DNA of 64,000 nt from Streptomyces atriruber (GCF_001418325.1 NZ_LIPN01000060.1:1-64000), one strand, 5' to 3'; counted from the first letter of the stretch, positions 17,734 to 26,331 are shown. The notes: generated from the sequence alone by a model not told the origin. Program-made: numbers and translations.

Positions 17734-18663
17734 TCAGCGCTTGAGCGCCGCCGACACCTCGGCCGCCCACTTCCAGGGCGCGGACGTGCCGCTGGGCTCG
17801 GAGTTGAAGTACTCCCAGCCGGCGACACCCCCGAACCCGGGGTGCTTCGAGGCGAGCGCGCCCAGCGTCGACTTGAGGGTCGCCATGTCGACGAATCCAC
17901 TGCCGCCGTTGGCCGGGGAGGTCAGCGCGCCCGCGACCACCTTGTCCGCGGGAATGAGCCCCCGGGCGATGATGGCGTCGTAGTCGGTCGTCGCGTTCAT
18001 CTCGCCCCAGCCGTTGTAGAACTGGGCGTTGAACCACGAGATGTCACCGCCCCGGCTCCGGTAAAGGGCGTCGTAGTCGAAACCGGAGAGATTTCCGCCG
18101 CCGCTGAGCGCGCTGCCCACCGGCGCGAGCGTAATGAGGAAATCGGCGCCGAAATCGGCGCGCAGCGCGCTGATGACACGCTCGATTCCCGCGAGCGACA
18201 TGCTCTCCTCGACGTCCAGGTCGACGCCGTCGAGTTCGTGGTCGCGGATGAAGTCCCGCAACAGCGGGTAATACGTGTCGAATTCGGTGTCGAGCCGTGT
18301 GAAGCTGCCGGGTGCCGCGCCGCCGACCATCGCCAGCACGTGCACGCCCTGGCCGCGCAGGGTCTTGAGGTCGCGCCACAGCTGCTCGTACTTGGCCGCG
18401 TTCGGCGGGTCGTCGTTCAAGTGGATCGGGGCGTGCGGGCCGTTGAGGTCGTTGATGTGCACGGCGGCCACCAGCACGTCCGTCACGCCGGTCCGGTTCT
18501 CGGTGAGCGCCAGCGGCGACACGTATGCGTCGTTCGCGTACTGCGTCTGGTAATAGACGACCACGCGCTTTCCTGCCGCCGCCGATTTCCGTGCCGCCAT
18601 GGCCGGACCGCCCGACGCGGCGGTGAGCGCCAGTGCCGCGAGCAGGACGCTGCGCCTCTTCAT
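17734..18663 (-). CDS. Secreted GH18 glycosidase (chitinase/endo-N-acetylglucosaminidase type)
   Basis: This protein of about 309 aa has a signal peptide MKRRSVLLAALALTAASGG ending in AMA-A, then a single GH18 barrel. The active-site motif is LDGVDLDVEES (DxxDxDxE, the last Glu catalytic), with WFNAQFYNGWGEMN downstream and a C-terminal GVAGWEYFNSEP strand. The single-domain form with VDLDVEE resembles secreted fungal-type and Endo T-like GH18 enzymes that cut chitin or N-glycans. I chose the ATG at 18663 because GGGGAG lies 6 nt upstream; the in-frame ATG at 18669 overlaps that site. A perfect 16-bp palindrome lies 75-90 nt upstream and may be an operator. Confidence 0.87.
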   Translation of the reverse strand: MKRRSVLLAALALTAASGGPAMAARKSAAAGKRVVVYYQTQYANDAYVSPLALTENRTGVTDVLVAAVHINDLNGPHAPIHLNDDPPNAAKYEQLWRDLKTLRGQGVHVLAMVGGAAPGSFTRLDTEFDTYYPLLRDFIRDHELDGVDLDVEESMSLAGIERVISALRADFGADFLITLAPVGSALSGGGNLSGFDYDALYRSRGGDISWFNAQFYNGWGEMNATTDYDAIIARGLIPADKVVAGALTSPANGGSGFVDMATLKSTLGALASKHPGFGGVAGWEYFNSEPSGTSAPWKWAAEVSAALKR

Positions 18664-18737
18664 GCTCATCTCTCCCCTGGATCGAAGTCGCCGCAATTCT
18701 TACGGGGGGCGACCGGGAATGGCTAGGGAGAGTCGGC

Positions 18738-18753
18738 ACTAATGCGCATTAGT
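18738..18753. promoter_or_regulatory. 16-bp perfect palindrome upstream of the GH18 gene
   Basis: ACTAATGCGCATTAGT reads identically on both strands, 75 nt before the GH18 start codon. It also covers the TAA stop of the DHFR-like gene. It is AT-rich for this genome. It does not match the DasR dre consensus (TGGTCTAGACCA core), so if it is an operator the regulator is another protein; a terminator role is less likely because there is no loop. Confidence 0.45.
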
Positions 18754-19312
18754 TCGTGAGCTCGTAGCGGAGCAGGACGACGCCGTTGCCGAACGTCCGG
18801 GTCGCGGCGAGCCTGAGGTCGGCGGTGACGTCCGACGCCTGGAACATGGCCTTGCCCCGGCCGATCACGACCGGATGGACGTAGACGTGGATCTCGTCGA
18901 TGAGGCCGAGCCGCAGGAAGGTCGCCGCGAGATCGGCGCCGCCGACGCCGAGGTCCCCGTTCGCCGCCTCCTTGAGTGCCCGGATCTCCTCGGGCACCAC
19001 GTCGCGCAGGATGGTGGTGTTCCAGCCGGCCTGCTCCAGCGTCCGCGAGAACACGTACTTGGGCATGGACCGCCAGATCCCGGCGAACTCCCGCACCGGC
19101 CCGGGGCTCGACGGATCGGCGTCGGCATCCGGCCAGAACGACGCCATGAGCTCCCAGCTGACCCGCCCGTCCAGGAACGCGCCCATGGCGGCCGCCTGCT
19201 CATTGAAGTGACGGTGCAGCTCGTCGTCGACCAGATGCCAGCCGATCTCGCGACGCGGCCCCTCCATGTAGCCGTCCAGGGACATGGACATCGCCCAGAT
19301 GATCTTCCGCAT
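18749..19312 (-). CDS. Dihydrofolate reductase-like/RibD C-terminal domain protein
   Basis: This 187-aa protein belongs to the RibD C-terminal (DHFR-like) family: N-terminal strand MRKIIWAMSMSLDGYMEGP, middle SMPKYVFSRTLE, and a dinucleotide-binding GDLGVGGADLAATFLRLGLIDEIHVYVHPVVIG segment. Such stand-alone proteins are found in many actinobacteria and are thought to be NADPH-dependent reductases of unknown substrate. I chose ATG 19312, with GAGG 6 nt upstream, over the ATG at 19330, which has none. The gene lies upstream of the GH18 gene on the same strand, but the palindrome between suggests separate control. Confidence 0.85.
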   Translation of the reverse strand: MRKIIWAMSMSLDGYMEGPRREIGWHLVDDELHRHFNEQAAAMGAFLDGRVSWELMASFWPDADADPSSPGPVREFAGIWRSMPKYVFSRTLEQAGWNTTILRDVVPEEIRALKEAANGDLGVGGADLAATFLRLGLIDEIHVYVHPVVIGRGKAMFQASDVTADLRLAATRTFGNGVVLLRYELTN

Positions 19313-19410
19313 CGCGATCCTCGCCGTCATGGGGGTGGCTTGAGTGGCTTGAGGCAGGGGGCACCCCTACGACGGGGTGCCCCCTTCTCTGCCTACCACC
19401 GATCGCGCGC

Positions 19411-19803
19411 TCAAAGCTGCGCGAACTCCCCGTTCAGCGCGGCGGCCATGCGCAGATGGGGCGCCGCGTCGTCGGCGCGGTTCTGCCGCTGGAGCGTGCG
19501 CCCGAGCATGAGCCGGGCGTAGCTCTCGACCGGGTCGAGCTCGATCACCCTGCGCAACGCGCTCTCGGCGCGCAGCAGTTGGGCCGAGTGGTAGTAGGCG
19601 CGGGCGAGCAGCAGGCGCGGGGCGACCTGCTCGGGCACCTCGTCGGCCAGGGCGTCGAGGATGCGCGCCGCCGTGGCGTACTCCTTGGCCTCGAAGAACA
19701 GCCGCGCGCGCTCCCAGCGCTCCGCCACCGTCCCGTGGTCGAAGTAGACCGTGTCCACGTTCTGCGCCACGTCGTTCTGCTGCTCCACCTTGTTCTGCTC
19801 CAC
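19411..19803 (-). CDS. Tetratricopeptide repeat protein
   Basis: This 130-aa protein has a short Gln/Asn/Val-rich N-terminus and about three TPR-like helical hairpins (AERWERARLFFEAKEYATAARILDAL; PRLLLARAYYHSAQLLRAESALRRVIELDP; ESYARLMLGRTLQRQNRADDAAPHLRMAAAL). TPRs mediate protein contacts, so it is probably an adaptor. It is divergent from the pirin gene at 19964 and no operon partner is evident. It is similar to small TPR proteins commonly annotated in Streptomyces without assigned function. Confidence 0.8.
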   Translation of the reverse strand: MEQNKVEQQNDVAQNVDTVYFDHGTVAERWERARLFFEAKEYATAARILDALADEVPEQVAPRLLLARAYYHSAQLLRAESALRRVIELDPVESYARLMLGRTLQRQNRADDAAPHLRMAAALNGEFAQL

Positions 19804-19963
19804 TGTCTGCCTCCTTCGGGGCCTGTAACGAGGTCATGTAGTTGAATATTCCACGACTGGGATTTCGTGACTCTCGTACGGGGCACGTCCGGCCGGTGGC
19901 GAATGGGCCGGTGGCGGATAGCCGACTGCCCTCCGAAGGGTCCACAGGGCTAGGTTGTGCGGC

Positions 19964-20929
19964 ATGAGCAATCTTGATCGCGAAGCGGTTCCCTCCCTGT
20001 GCGGTGGCCGGGGCTTCGTCGTCGCGGAACCGGTACGGGAACTCCTCAGCCCGCGGCGGGTGAAACTCGGCGAGTCCACCGAGGTCCGCCGTCTGCTCCC
20101 GAACCTCGGACGCCGCATGGTCGGCGCCTGGTGCTTCGTCGATCACTACGGTCCCGACGACATCGCCGACGAGCCCGGCATGCAGGTCCCGCCCCACCCG
20201 CACATGGGTCTGCAGACCGTCAGCTGGCTGCACGACGGCGAGGTGCTGCACCGCGACTCCACCGGCAGCCTGCAGACGATCCGCCCGCGCGAGCTGGGCC
20301 TGATGACATCGGGCCGCGCGATCTCCCACTCCGAGGAGAGCCCGCGGTCGCACGCCCGCTTCCTGCACGGCGCGCAGCTGTGGGTGGCCCTGCCCGACAG
20401 CGACCGGCACACGGCCCCGCACTTCGAGCACCACGCGGACCTGCCCCAGGTCACGGCACCGGGCCTGACCGCGACGCTCCTCCTGGGCGACCTGGACGGC
20501 TCGACCTCGCCCGGCACGACGTACACGCCCATCGTCGGCGCGGACCTCGCACTCGCCCGCGGCGCGGACCTGCGCCTCCCGCTGGTGCCGGACTTCGAGT
20601 ACGCGGTCCTGTCCATGTCCGGCGAGGCGCACGTCGACGGCGTGCCCGTGCTGCCCGGCTCGATGCTCTACCTCGGCTGCGGCCGCACGGAGCTCGCGCT
20701 GCGCGCGGAGTCGGATGCGGGCCTGATGCTCCTGGGCGGCGAGCCGTTCGAGGAGGAGCTGGTGATGTGGTGGAACTTCGTGGGCCGCACGCACGACGAG
20801 ATCGCGACGGCCCGCCGCGACTGGGCGGAGAGCACCCGCTTCGGCGAGGTGAAGGGCTACGACGGAGCGCCGCTGCGGGCCCCTGAGCTGCCGCCGGGGG
20901 CGTTGAAGGCGCGGGGGAGGGTGCGCTGA
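19964..20929 (+). CDS. Pirin family protein
   Basis: This 321-aa bicupin has the pirin signatures: SPRRVKLGESTEVRRLLPNLGRRMVGAWCFVDHYGPDD and the metal-binding PPHPHMGLQTVSWLHDGEVLHRDSTG, which holds the His-x-His and downstream residues that ligate Fe in pirins. Members act as iron-dependent regulators or quercetin 2,3-dioxygenases; which applies here is unknown. ATG 19964 was chosen over the TTG at 19955. A TAGGTT box lies about 7 nt before the ATG and no Shine-Dalgarno is seen, so the mRNA is probably leaderless. Confidence 0.88.
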   Translation: MSNLDREAVPSLCGGRGFVVAEPVRELLSPRRVKLGESTEVRRLLPNLGRRMVGAWCFVDHYGPDDIADEPGMQVPPHPHMGLQTVSWLHDGEVLHRDSTGSLQTIRPRELGLMTSGRAISHSEESPRSHARFLHGAQLWVALPDSDRHTAPHFEHHADLPQVTAPGLTATLLLGDLDGSTSPGTTYTPIVGADLALARGADLRLPLVPDFEYAVLSMSGEAHVDGVPVLPGSMLYLGCGRTELALRAESDAGLMLLGGEPFEEELVMWWNFVGRTHDEIATARRDWAESTRFGEVKGYDGAPLRAPELPPGALKARGRVR

Positions 20930-20963
20930 GCCGGGCGTCGCGGCCACGTGCCGCAGCGGCCGC

Positions 20964-21302
20964 TCAAAGGTGGTCGGCCAGGAGCTTCCGCACCTCGGCG
21001 GCGGTCACCGGCCCCGTGCCGTGGGCCACCGCCTCTCCCTCCTTCAGCAGGACGTAGGAGGGGGCTCCGGTGATCCCGTATCGCCCGGTCGCGGCCGGAC
21101 AGCGCGTGATGTCGGCGCGGACGGCCGTCAGGCGGCCCGTGTAGTCGTCGGCGATGCCGCCCACGACGAGGTCCATCACCCGGCAGGGCTCGATCGCCTT
21201 GGGCCATGTCCCGGTGAAGTAGGCGAGGACCGGCACCTGGCTCATCCCGAGGATGAAGTCGAACTCCGCGTCCTCACGGGGTCGGTGCACCCGCTTCGCC
21301 AT
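20964..21302 (-). CDS. Thioredoxin-like protein with incomplete active site
   Basis: This 112-aa protein has a thioredoxin-like fold pattern: PVLAYFTGTWPKAIEPCRVMDLVV (strand, active-site loop, helix), RADITRCPAATGRYGITGAPSYVLLKEGEAV (strand, cis-Pro region GAPSYVLL) and a C-terminal helix ending at LLADHL. In place of WCxxC there is TWPKAIEPC, so only the second cysteine remains and the loop is longer. It cannot run the normal dithiol cycle and may be a monothiol or structural variant. ATG 21302 follows AGGAG by 5 nt. It lies 38 nt downstream of the PucR regulator on the same strand and may be co-transcribed. Confidence 0.7.
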   Translation of the reverse strand: MAKRVHRPREDAEFDFILGMSQVPVLAYFTGTWPKAIEPCRVMDLVVGGIADDYTGRLTAVRADITRCPAATGRYGITGAPSYVLLKEGEAVAHGTGPVTAAEVRKLLADHL

Positions 21303-21340
21303 GGCAGCTCCTGCTCTCGCGGTCCGTCGTTCCGTCCCCA

Positions 21341-22504
21341 TCATCCCTCGTGCGGTGTGCCGGGCCGGCCGGTCCGGAGACCGAGCGCCAGCGTCAGTTC
21401 AAGGACCCGTTGCGGCGATGCGAGATCCGGAAAGAGGTCCCGCAGCTGCGACATCCGGTACCGGACCGTCTGGGGATGGACGAACAGCGCGGCCGCCGCC
21501 TCGTCGCGCCTGCCCTGGTGCAGGAGCCACGCCCGCAACGTCTCCTCCAGCCGCTGTGCGGTCGCGACGGGCAAGGCGCGCAACGGTGCGAGGGCCCGGG
21601 CGCGCAGGTCCGCGAACGCGTCCGCGTCGGCGCTCAGCACCAGCTCGGGCAGGTGGTCCTCGGTGTCGCGGATGTCGGCGGAGAGGGAGCGCGCGCGTAC
21701 GGCTCGTGCGTACGAGGCGGACGCGCGAGCCCATGGCCGGGCCGGGCCGACCACGGCGGCACGGTCGGTCAGCTGCCGCAGGAGACGTGATCGGTCGGCA
21801 TCGGGGACGAGCAGCACGCCGGTGGCGTCCGGCAGATCGTCGAGGACGAGGGTGCTCGGGTCGAGCGCGCGGTAGGTGGGCCGGGCCTGGGCGGCGGGGA
21901 GCAGGACCGCGGTCAGCGAAACCGGAGGCTGCCACCCGGCGCGTTGCACAGAGGCCACCAGCACGTCCGGGCTCGCGCCGGCGAGGAGGTCGCGGGCCAG
22001 GTGTTCCAGATGGAGCTCGTGGGCCCTGCCCCGGGCGGCCAGCTCGTCGGCGTGGCCCGCGGCGCTCGCGGCGGAGAGCTCGTCGATGTAGGCGAAGGTC
22101 AGCTCGGCGAACTTGGCGACCTCGGCGGCGGGCAGACCTGCGGGCACGGCACCCGCCGCCAGGCATCGCCAGGCCACACGGGCGCCGACGCGGTAGGCGC
22201 TGAGCAGGGCGTCCATCGAACGGCCGTCGCGCACCTCGCCGCGGCCCAGCTCGTAGGCCGCGTCACCCGCGTCGCCGCCCGTGGCGTTCCCGCTCGCGAG
22301 GTCCAGGTAGTGCCCCAGGGCGGTGCGGACGGCTCGGCGGATGGTGCCGCCCATGCGGCCCGAAAGGGCGTTGGCGTAGGAAGGGACCTCGTCGATGATC
22401 GCCTGGACGATCTCGTCGGCGGTGGTCTTCAGCGCGGCCCGAAGCGCGGTGACCGTCGTCTCGTCCAGGGCCAGCTCGCTGACCCTCCGGATTGCATGAC
22501 TCAC
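21341..22504 (-). CDS. PucR family transcriptional regulator
   Basis: This 387-aa protein has an N-terminal helical sensor region (RsbRD-like) with a GRGEVRDGRSMDALLSAYRVGARVAWR segment and a C-terminal PucR-type helix-turn-helix (TLRAWLLHQGRRDEAAAALFVHPQTVRYRMSQLRDLFP). GTG 22504 was chosen since AGGGAA lies 7 nt upstream; a TTG at 22525 would add 7 residues. It is divergent from the ferredoxin reductase and desaturase genes, and similar regulator and desaturase pairs occur widely in actinobacteria, so control of membrane acyl desaturation is likely, though inferred. Direct repeats in the shared intergenic region may be its operators. Confidence 0.88.
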   Translation of the reverse strand: MSHAIRRVSELALDETTVTALRAALKTTADEIVQAIIDEVPSYANALSGRMGGTIRRAVRTALGHYLDLASGNATGGDAGDAAYELGRGEVRDGRSMDALLSAYRVGARVAWRCLAAGAVPAGLPAAEVAKFAELTFAYIDELSAASAAGHADELAARGRAHELHLEHLARDLLAGASPDVLVASVQRAGWQPPVSLTAVLLPAAQARPTYRALDPSTLVLDDLPDATGVLLVPDADRSRLLRQLTDRAAVVGPARPWARASASYARAVRARSLSADIRDTEDHLPELVLSADADAFADLRARALAPLRALPVATAQRLEETLRAWLLHQGRRDEAAAALFVHPQTVRYRMSQLRDLFPDLASPQRVLELTLALGLRTGRPGTPHEG

Positions 22505-22539
22505 GTTTTTGTTCCCTGCGAACAATTCAGTCGACCAGA

Positions 22540-22571
22540 TTTACGTCCTGCGGTCAGGACTTTACGCCCTG
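22540..22571. promoter_or_regulatory. Direct repeats in the PucR/desaturase intergenic region
   Basis: TTTACGTCCTG (22540-22550) recurs as TTTACGCCCTG (22561-22571), exactly 21 bp apart, two turns of DNA. The first copy also forms a hairpin-like GTCCTG-CGGT-CAGGAC (22545-22560). Both sit just before the reductase ATG at 22592 and are candidate PucR operators. Confidence 0.5.
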
Positions 22572-22591
22572 AGGCGCAGCAAGCTGGGGTC

Positions 22592-23647
22592 ATGACGAGT
22601 ACAGCCCTCCGCAGCAGGGCGTGGAAACTGCTGGAGATGGTCACGACGCCGCTGCTGCCGTCGGACTACCTCGACCTGGTCAGCCCGCTGCGTGCGGGCG
22701 CCGACCTGCGTGGGCGCATCGAGGCCGTGCACCCCGAGACGGGCGACGCCGCGACCGTCGTGATCAGGCCGGGACGGGGCTGGCGCGGCCACACGGCCGG
22801 TCAGTACGTGCGGATCGGGGTCGACGTCGACGGGGTGCGCCTGTGGCGTGCCTACTCCCTCACCTCGCCGACGGACCGCCGGGACGGCCGCGTCACGATC
22901 ACCGTGAAGGCGATCCCGGACGGCAAGGTCAGCAACCATCTGGTCCGCAGGGCGCAACCGGGCACGCTGATCCAGCTCGACCACCCGACCGGTGACTTCG
23001 TGCTGCCGCGGGCCAAGCCCGCCAAGGTGCTCTACCTGACGGCCGGCAGCGGCATCACTCCCGTGATGGGCATGCTGCGCGACACCGAGTTCGACGACGT
23101 CGTCATGGTCCACAGCGCGCCACGGCCGCAAGACGTGATCTTCCGCGACGAACTGCACGACCTGGTCGCGGACAAGAAGCTGCGGCTCACCGAGGTGCAC
23201 ACCGACACGGACGGCATGCTCGACGTCGCCCGTCTCGACGAACTCGTGCCCGACTGGGCCGAGCGCGAGACGTGGGCCTGCGGACCCGCGGGCCTGCTCG
23301 ACGCCGCCGAAGAGCACTGGACAGGGCACGGCGTACCAGAGCGCCTGCACACCGAACGCTTCCGCCCCGCCATCGTCGTCACCGGCGACGGCGGCGAGGT
23401 CACGTTCAGCGCCACCGGCAAGGCCGTCGACGCGGACGGCGCCACGCCGCTGCTGGACGTCGGCGAGGAAGCCGGCGTGCTCATGCCCTCCGGGTGCCGC
23501 ATGGGCATCTGCTTCGGCTGCGTCACGCCGCTCAAGGCGGGCGCCGTCCGCGACCTGCGCACCGGCGAGATCACCGAGGCCGAGCCGGGCGTCCTCATCC
23601 AGACCTGCGTGTCCGCCGCGGCGGGCCCCTGCGACATCGAACGGTAG
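22592..23647 (+). CDS. Ferredoxin reductase (FAD/NAD plus 2Fe-2S), desaturase electron donor
   Basis: This 351-aa protein has an FNR-type FAD domain (LWRAYSLTSP, RxYS motif), an NAD(P) domain (LTAGSGITPVMGML; WACGPAGLLD) and a C-terminal plant-type 2Fe-2S domain with cysteines in SGCRMGICFGCVTPL and a fourth in IQTCVS. It transfers electrons from NAD(P)H to the adjacent desaturase. The order reductase then desaturase, 7 nt apart, matches the mycobacterial Rv3230c and DesA3 pair, in which this type of reductase drives stearoyl-CoA delta-9 desaturation. The ATG at 22592 directly precedes the conserved N-terminus; the longer upstream open frame is antisense to pucR. Confidence 0.92.
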   Translation: MTSTALRSRAWKLLEMVTTPLLPSDYLDLVSPLRAGADLRGRIEAVHPETGDAATVVIRPGRGWRGHTAGQYVRIGVDVDGVRLWRAYSLTSPTDRRDGRVTITVKAIPDGKVSNHLVRRAQPGTLIQLDHPTGDFVLPRAKPAKVLYLTAGSGITPVMGMLRDTEFDDVVMVHSAPRPQDVIFRDELHDLVADKKLRLTEVHTDTDGMLDVARLDELVPDWAERETWACGPAGLLDAAEEHWTGHGVPERLHTERFRPAIVVTGDGGEVTFSATGKAVDADGATPLLDVGEEAGVLMPSGCRMGICFGCVTPLKAGAVRDLRTGEITEAEPGVLIQTCVSAAAGPCDIER

Positions 23648-23654
23648 GAGCACC

Positions 23655-24773
23655 TTGACCGCCATCGACCCCACCGCCCACCTGACCGCGGAGCAGATCG
23701 AGGAGCTCGGCCGCGAGCTGGACGCGATCCGCGACGAGGTGATCGCCGGCCGCGGCGAGAAGGACGCCGCGTACATCCGCAAGGTCATCTCGGCGCAGCG
23801 CAAGCTCGAGCTGGTCAGCAGGGGCGTGCTGCTGTTCTCGATCTTCCCGCCCGCCTGGCTGATCGGCACCGCCGGGCTGTCCGTGGCGAAGATCATGGAC
23901 AACATGGAGATCGGTCACAACATCCTGCACGGCCAGTGGGACTGGATGCGGGACCCGAAGATCCACTCCACCACCTGGGAGTGGGACCACGTCTCGCCCT
24001 CCGACCAGTGGAAGCACTCGCACAACGAGCTGCATCACACGTACACCAACGTGATCGGCAAGGACAACGACCTCGGCTACGGCATCATGCGCGTCGACGA
24101 GGACCAGAAGTGGCACCCGTTCCACCTCGGCCAGCCGCTGTGGAACTTCATCAACGCCTGCTTCTTCGAGTACGGCATCGCGGCGTACGACCTGGAGCTC
24201 GGCAAGAACCTCAGCAAGCGCCGCCGCAAGAACCCGGAGTTCCGCGCGCGGGCCAAGGCCGTGGGCCGCAAGATCCGCAAGCAGGTGCTCAAGGACTACG
24301 TGGTCCACCCGCTGCTGTCGGGCCCGTCCTTCCTCCCCACGCTCGCCGCCACGTTCACCGCGAACCTGGTCCGCAACATCTGGTCCCACTCGGTGATCAT
24401 GTGCGGGCACTTCCCCGAGGGCGTGCAGGTCTTCGAGCGCCGGTCGATCAAGGGCGAGACGCGCGGTCAGTGGTACCTGCGCCAGATGATGGGCTCGGCG
24501 AACATCAGCGGCAGCAAGGCCATGCACTTCATGACCGGCAACCTGTCGCACCAGATCGAGCACCATCTGTTCCCGGACCTGCCGAGCAACCGGTACGCCG
24601 AGGTCGCGGTGAAGGTGCGCGCGCTGTTCGAGAAGTACGAGCTGGACTACGTCACCGGGCCGCTGCCCAAGCAGGTGTTCTCCGCGTGGCACAAGGTCTT
24701 CCGGCTCTCGCTGCCGAACAAGAAGCCGAAGTTCAAGACGCCGGACCGCGAGCGGGAGCTCGTCGCGGCCTGA
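23655..24773 (+). CDS. Membrane fatty acyl desaturase (DesA3-like)
   Basis: This 372-aa protein contains the three histidine boxes of membrane desaturases: GHNILHGQ (HxxxH), HSHNELHHTYTN (HxxxHH) and HQIEHHLFPDLP (QxxHH), which bind the di-iron centre. There are hydrophobic segments (LLFSIFPPAWLIGTAGLSVA; SFLPTLAATFTANLVRNIW) and basic loops. It should introduce a double bond, probably delta-9, into acyl-CoA or lipid chains, drawing electrons from the reductase encoded 7 nt upstream. The TTG start at 23655 has AGGAG 4 nt upstream. The 3' end converges on prpR. Confidence 0.93.
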   Translation: MTAIDPTAHLTAEQIEELGRELDAIRDEVIAGRGEKDAAYIRKVISAQRKLELVSRGVLLFSIFPPAWLIGTAGLSVAKIMDNMEIGHNILHGQWDWMRDPKIHSTTWEWDHVSPSDQWKHSHNELHHTYTNVIGKDNDLGYGIMRVDEDQKWHPFHLGQPLWNFINACFFEYGIAAYDLELGKNLSKRRRKNPEFRARAKAVGRKIRKQVLKDYVVHPLLSGPSFLPTLAATFTANLVRNIWSHSVIMCGHFPEGVQVFERRSIKGETRGQWYLRQMMGSANISGSKAMHFMTGNLSHQIEHHLFPDLPSNRYAEVAVKVRALFEKYELDYVTGPLPKQVFSAWHKVFRLSLPNKKPKFKTPDRERELVAA

Positions 24774-24801
24774 TTCCCCGTTCGCGGTACGCCGTCATCT
24801 G

Positions 24802-26253
24802 CTAGCCGCCCGAAGCGTCCACCGGGTAGGGGACGTAGGTGCGTCGGTCGGGGTCGACGGCGAGTCGTCCGCCGGCCGGCGGACGGGCCCGCTGGGCGCA
24901 GTCGCGGCGCTCACAGATGCGGCAGCCCAGGCCGATCGGGGTCGCGGCCCGCGGGTCGTCCAGGGCGATGCCCTCCGCGTAGACCAGGCGGTGGGCGTGG
25001 CGCAGTTCGCACCCCAGGGCGACGGCGAATTCGGCGCGCGGCGCATGATGCCCGGCGCCGCCCCGGGTGACGGTGCGGGCCACCCAGAAGTACCGCTTGC
25101 CGTCGGGCATTTCGGCGACTTGGGTGAGGATGCGGCCGGGGGCGGAGAACGCCGCGTACACCGTCCACAGCGGGCAGCTGCCGCCGAGGCGGCTGAAGTG
25201 GAAGTCGGTGGCGGACTGCCGCTTGGAGACGTTGCCCGCGCGGTCCACGCGGAGGAAGGAGAAGGGCACTCCGCGCCGCCCCGAGCGCTGGAGCGTGCTG
25301 AGGCGGTGGCAGACCGTCTCGAAGCCGACGCCGAAGCGCGCCTGCAGCAGTTCGATGTCGTAGTGCAGCTCTTCGGCGGCGGACTGGAACGCCGTGTACG
25401 GCATCAGCAGGGCCCCGGCGAAGTAGTTCGCAAGCCCGATGCGGGCCAGGGCCGCGGCCTGCGCGGAGGTCAGACCGGCCGCTTCGACCAGCGTGTCGAG
25501 CAGCGGGCCGCACTCCAGGAGGGCGATCTGCGTGGCGAGTTGGAAGGCCCGCTGGCCCTCCGTCAGCCACGGGGACAAGAACAGCAGACGGCTCTTCGAG
25601 TCGAAGCGGCGGGCATCGGCCGAGCGCTCGGGCGCCGCCTGCACCACCGTGACCTTGTGGTGGTCGGCGAGCCTCTGCCGCAGGATGTCCGCCGTCGGGC
25701 GCGCCGAGCCGAGGCCCCAGTCCAGCGCGGCGTGCTCCGCCGCGCTGTCGAGCGGCTCGATGTGGTTGTGATGGGCGTAGAAGAAGTCGCGCACCTCGTC
25801 GTGCGGTTCAGCCGGCGGCAGGGTGGACGCCAGAGCTGCGGGAGTGTCGGCGGAGGCGGACGCCAGCGCGGCGACCTGCTCGGAAGCGTCCCGGTAGCGG
25901 TGGTGCAGGGCCACCAGGGCGCGGGCCACGTCGGGATGGTCGCGGGCCACCTCCACCGCCTCCGCCATCGAGGCGGACACGCCGGTGGCCTCGTCGCCGA
26001 GGGCCGCACGCAGGTCGGTCGCGAGACGCTCCTCGTCGGCCTCGGAGAAGAACTCCGGGTCCACGCCGAGGACTTCGGCGATGCGGAGCAGGACTGAGGC
26101 CGTCAGAGGGCGCTGGCTGTGCTCGATCTGGTTGAGGTAGCTCGTCGAGATGCCGAGCGAGCGCGCCAGCTCGACCTGGTTCAGGCCGTGTTCGGTGCGC
26201 AGCCTCCGCAGCTTGGCGTGTGCGTAGATCTTCCGCCCTGGAGACCGTGCCAT
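24802..26253 (-). CDS. prpR: PrpR/RamB-type regulator of propionate metabolism
   Basis: This 483-aa protein has an N-terminal XRE helix-turn-helix (KLRRLRTEHGLNQVELARSLGISTSYLNQIEHSQRPL), a central IrrE/ImmA-like domain (DSKSRLLFLSPWLTEGQRAFQLATQIALLE) and a C-terminal cysteine-containing region (LGCRICERRDCAQRARPP) as in mycobacterial PrpR, where it holds a 4Fe-4S cluster, and in RamB. PrpR senses short-chain acyl-CoA and activates the methylcitrate genes. Divergent placement directly beside prpDBC supports the assignment. ATG 26253 has GGAGGG about 10 nt upstream; the open frame continues further upstream, but that part has no homology to the family. The zincin HExxH is not seen, so the central domain is probably only sensory. 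Confidence 0.9.
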   Translation of the reverse strand: MARSPGRKIYAHAKLRRLRTEHGLNQVELARSLGISTSYLNQIEHSQRPLTASVLLRIAEVLGVDPEFFSEADEERLATDLRAALGDEATGVSASMAEAVEVARDHPDVARALVALHHRYRDASEQVAALASASADTPAALASTLPPAEPHDEVRDFFYAHHNHIEPLDSAAEHAALDWGLGSARPTADILRQRLADHHKVTVVQAAPERSADARRFDSKSRLLFLSPWLTEGQRAFQLATQIALLECGPLLDTLVEAAGLTSAQAAALARIGLANYFAGALLMPYTAFQSAAEELHYDIELLQARFGVGFETVCHRLSTLQRSGRRGVPFSFLRVDRAGNVSKRQSATDFHFSRLGGSCPLWTVYAAFSAPGRILTQVAEMPDGKRYFWVARTVTRGGAGHHAPRAEFAVALGCELRHAHRLVYAEGIALDDPRAATPIGLGCRICERRDCAQRARPPAGGRLAVDPDRRTYVPYPVDASGG

Positions 26254-26331
26254 GGGTACTGCGCCCTCCGTCCCGTTTCCGCTCTGTTCGGGTCCGCCCG
26301 GACCCGTGGCTGCGAAGTTACCATCCGCACA

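Noticed and set aside
18738-18753. DasR dre site
   Set aside because: Only the outer ACT/AGT bases fit; the TGGTCTAGACCA core is absent.
20940-20963. GCGGCC/GGCCGC repeat as terminator between the pirin and thioredoxin-like genes
   Set aside because: The stem is only 6 bp with a 12-nt loop, common by chance at this GC content.
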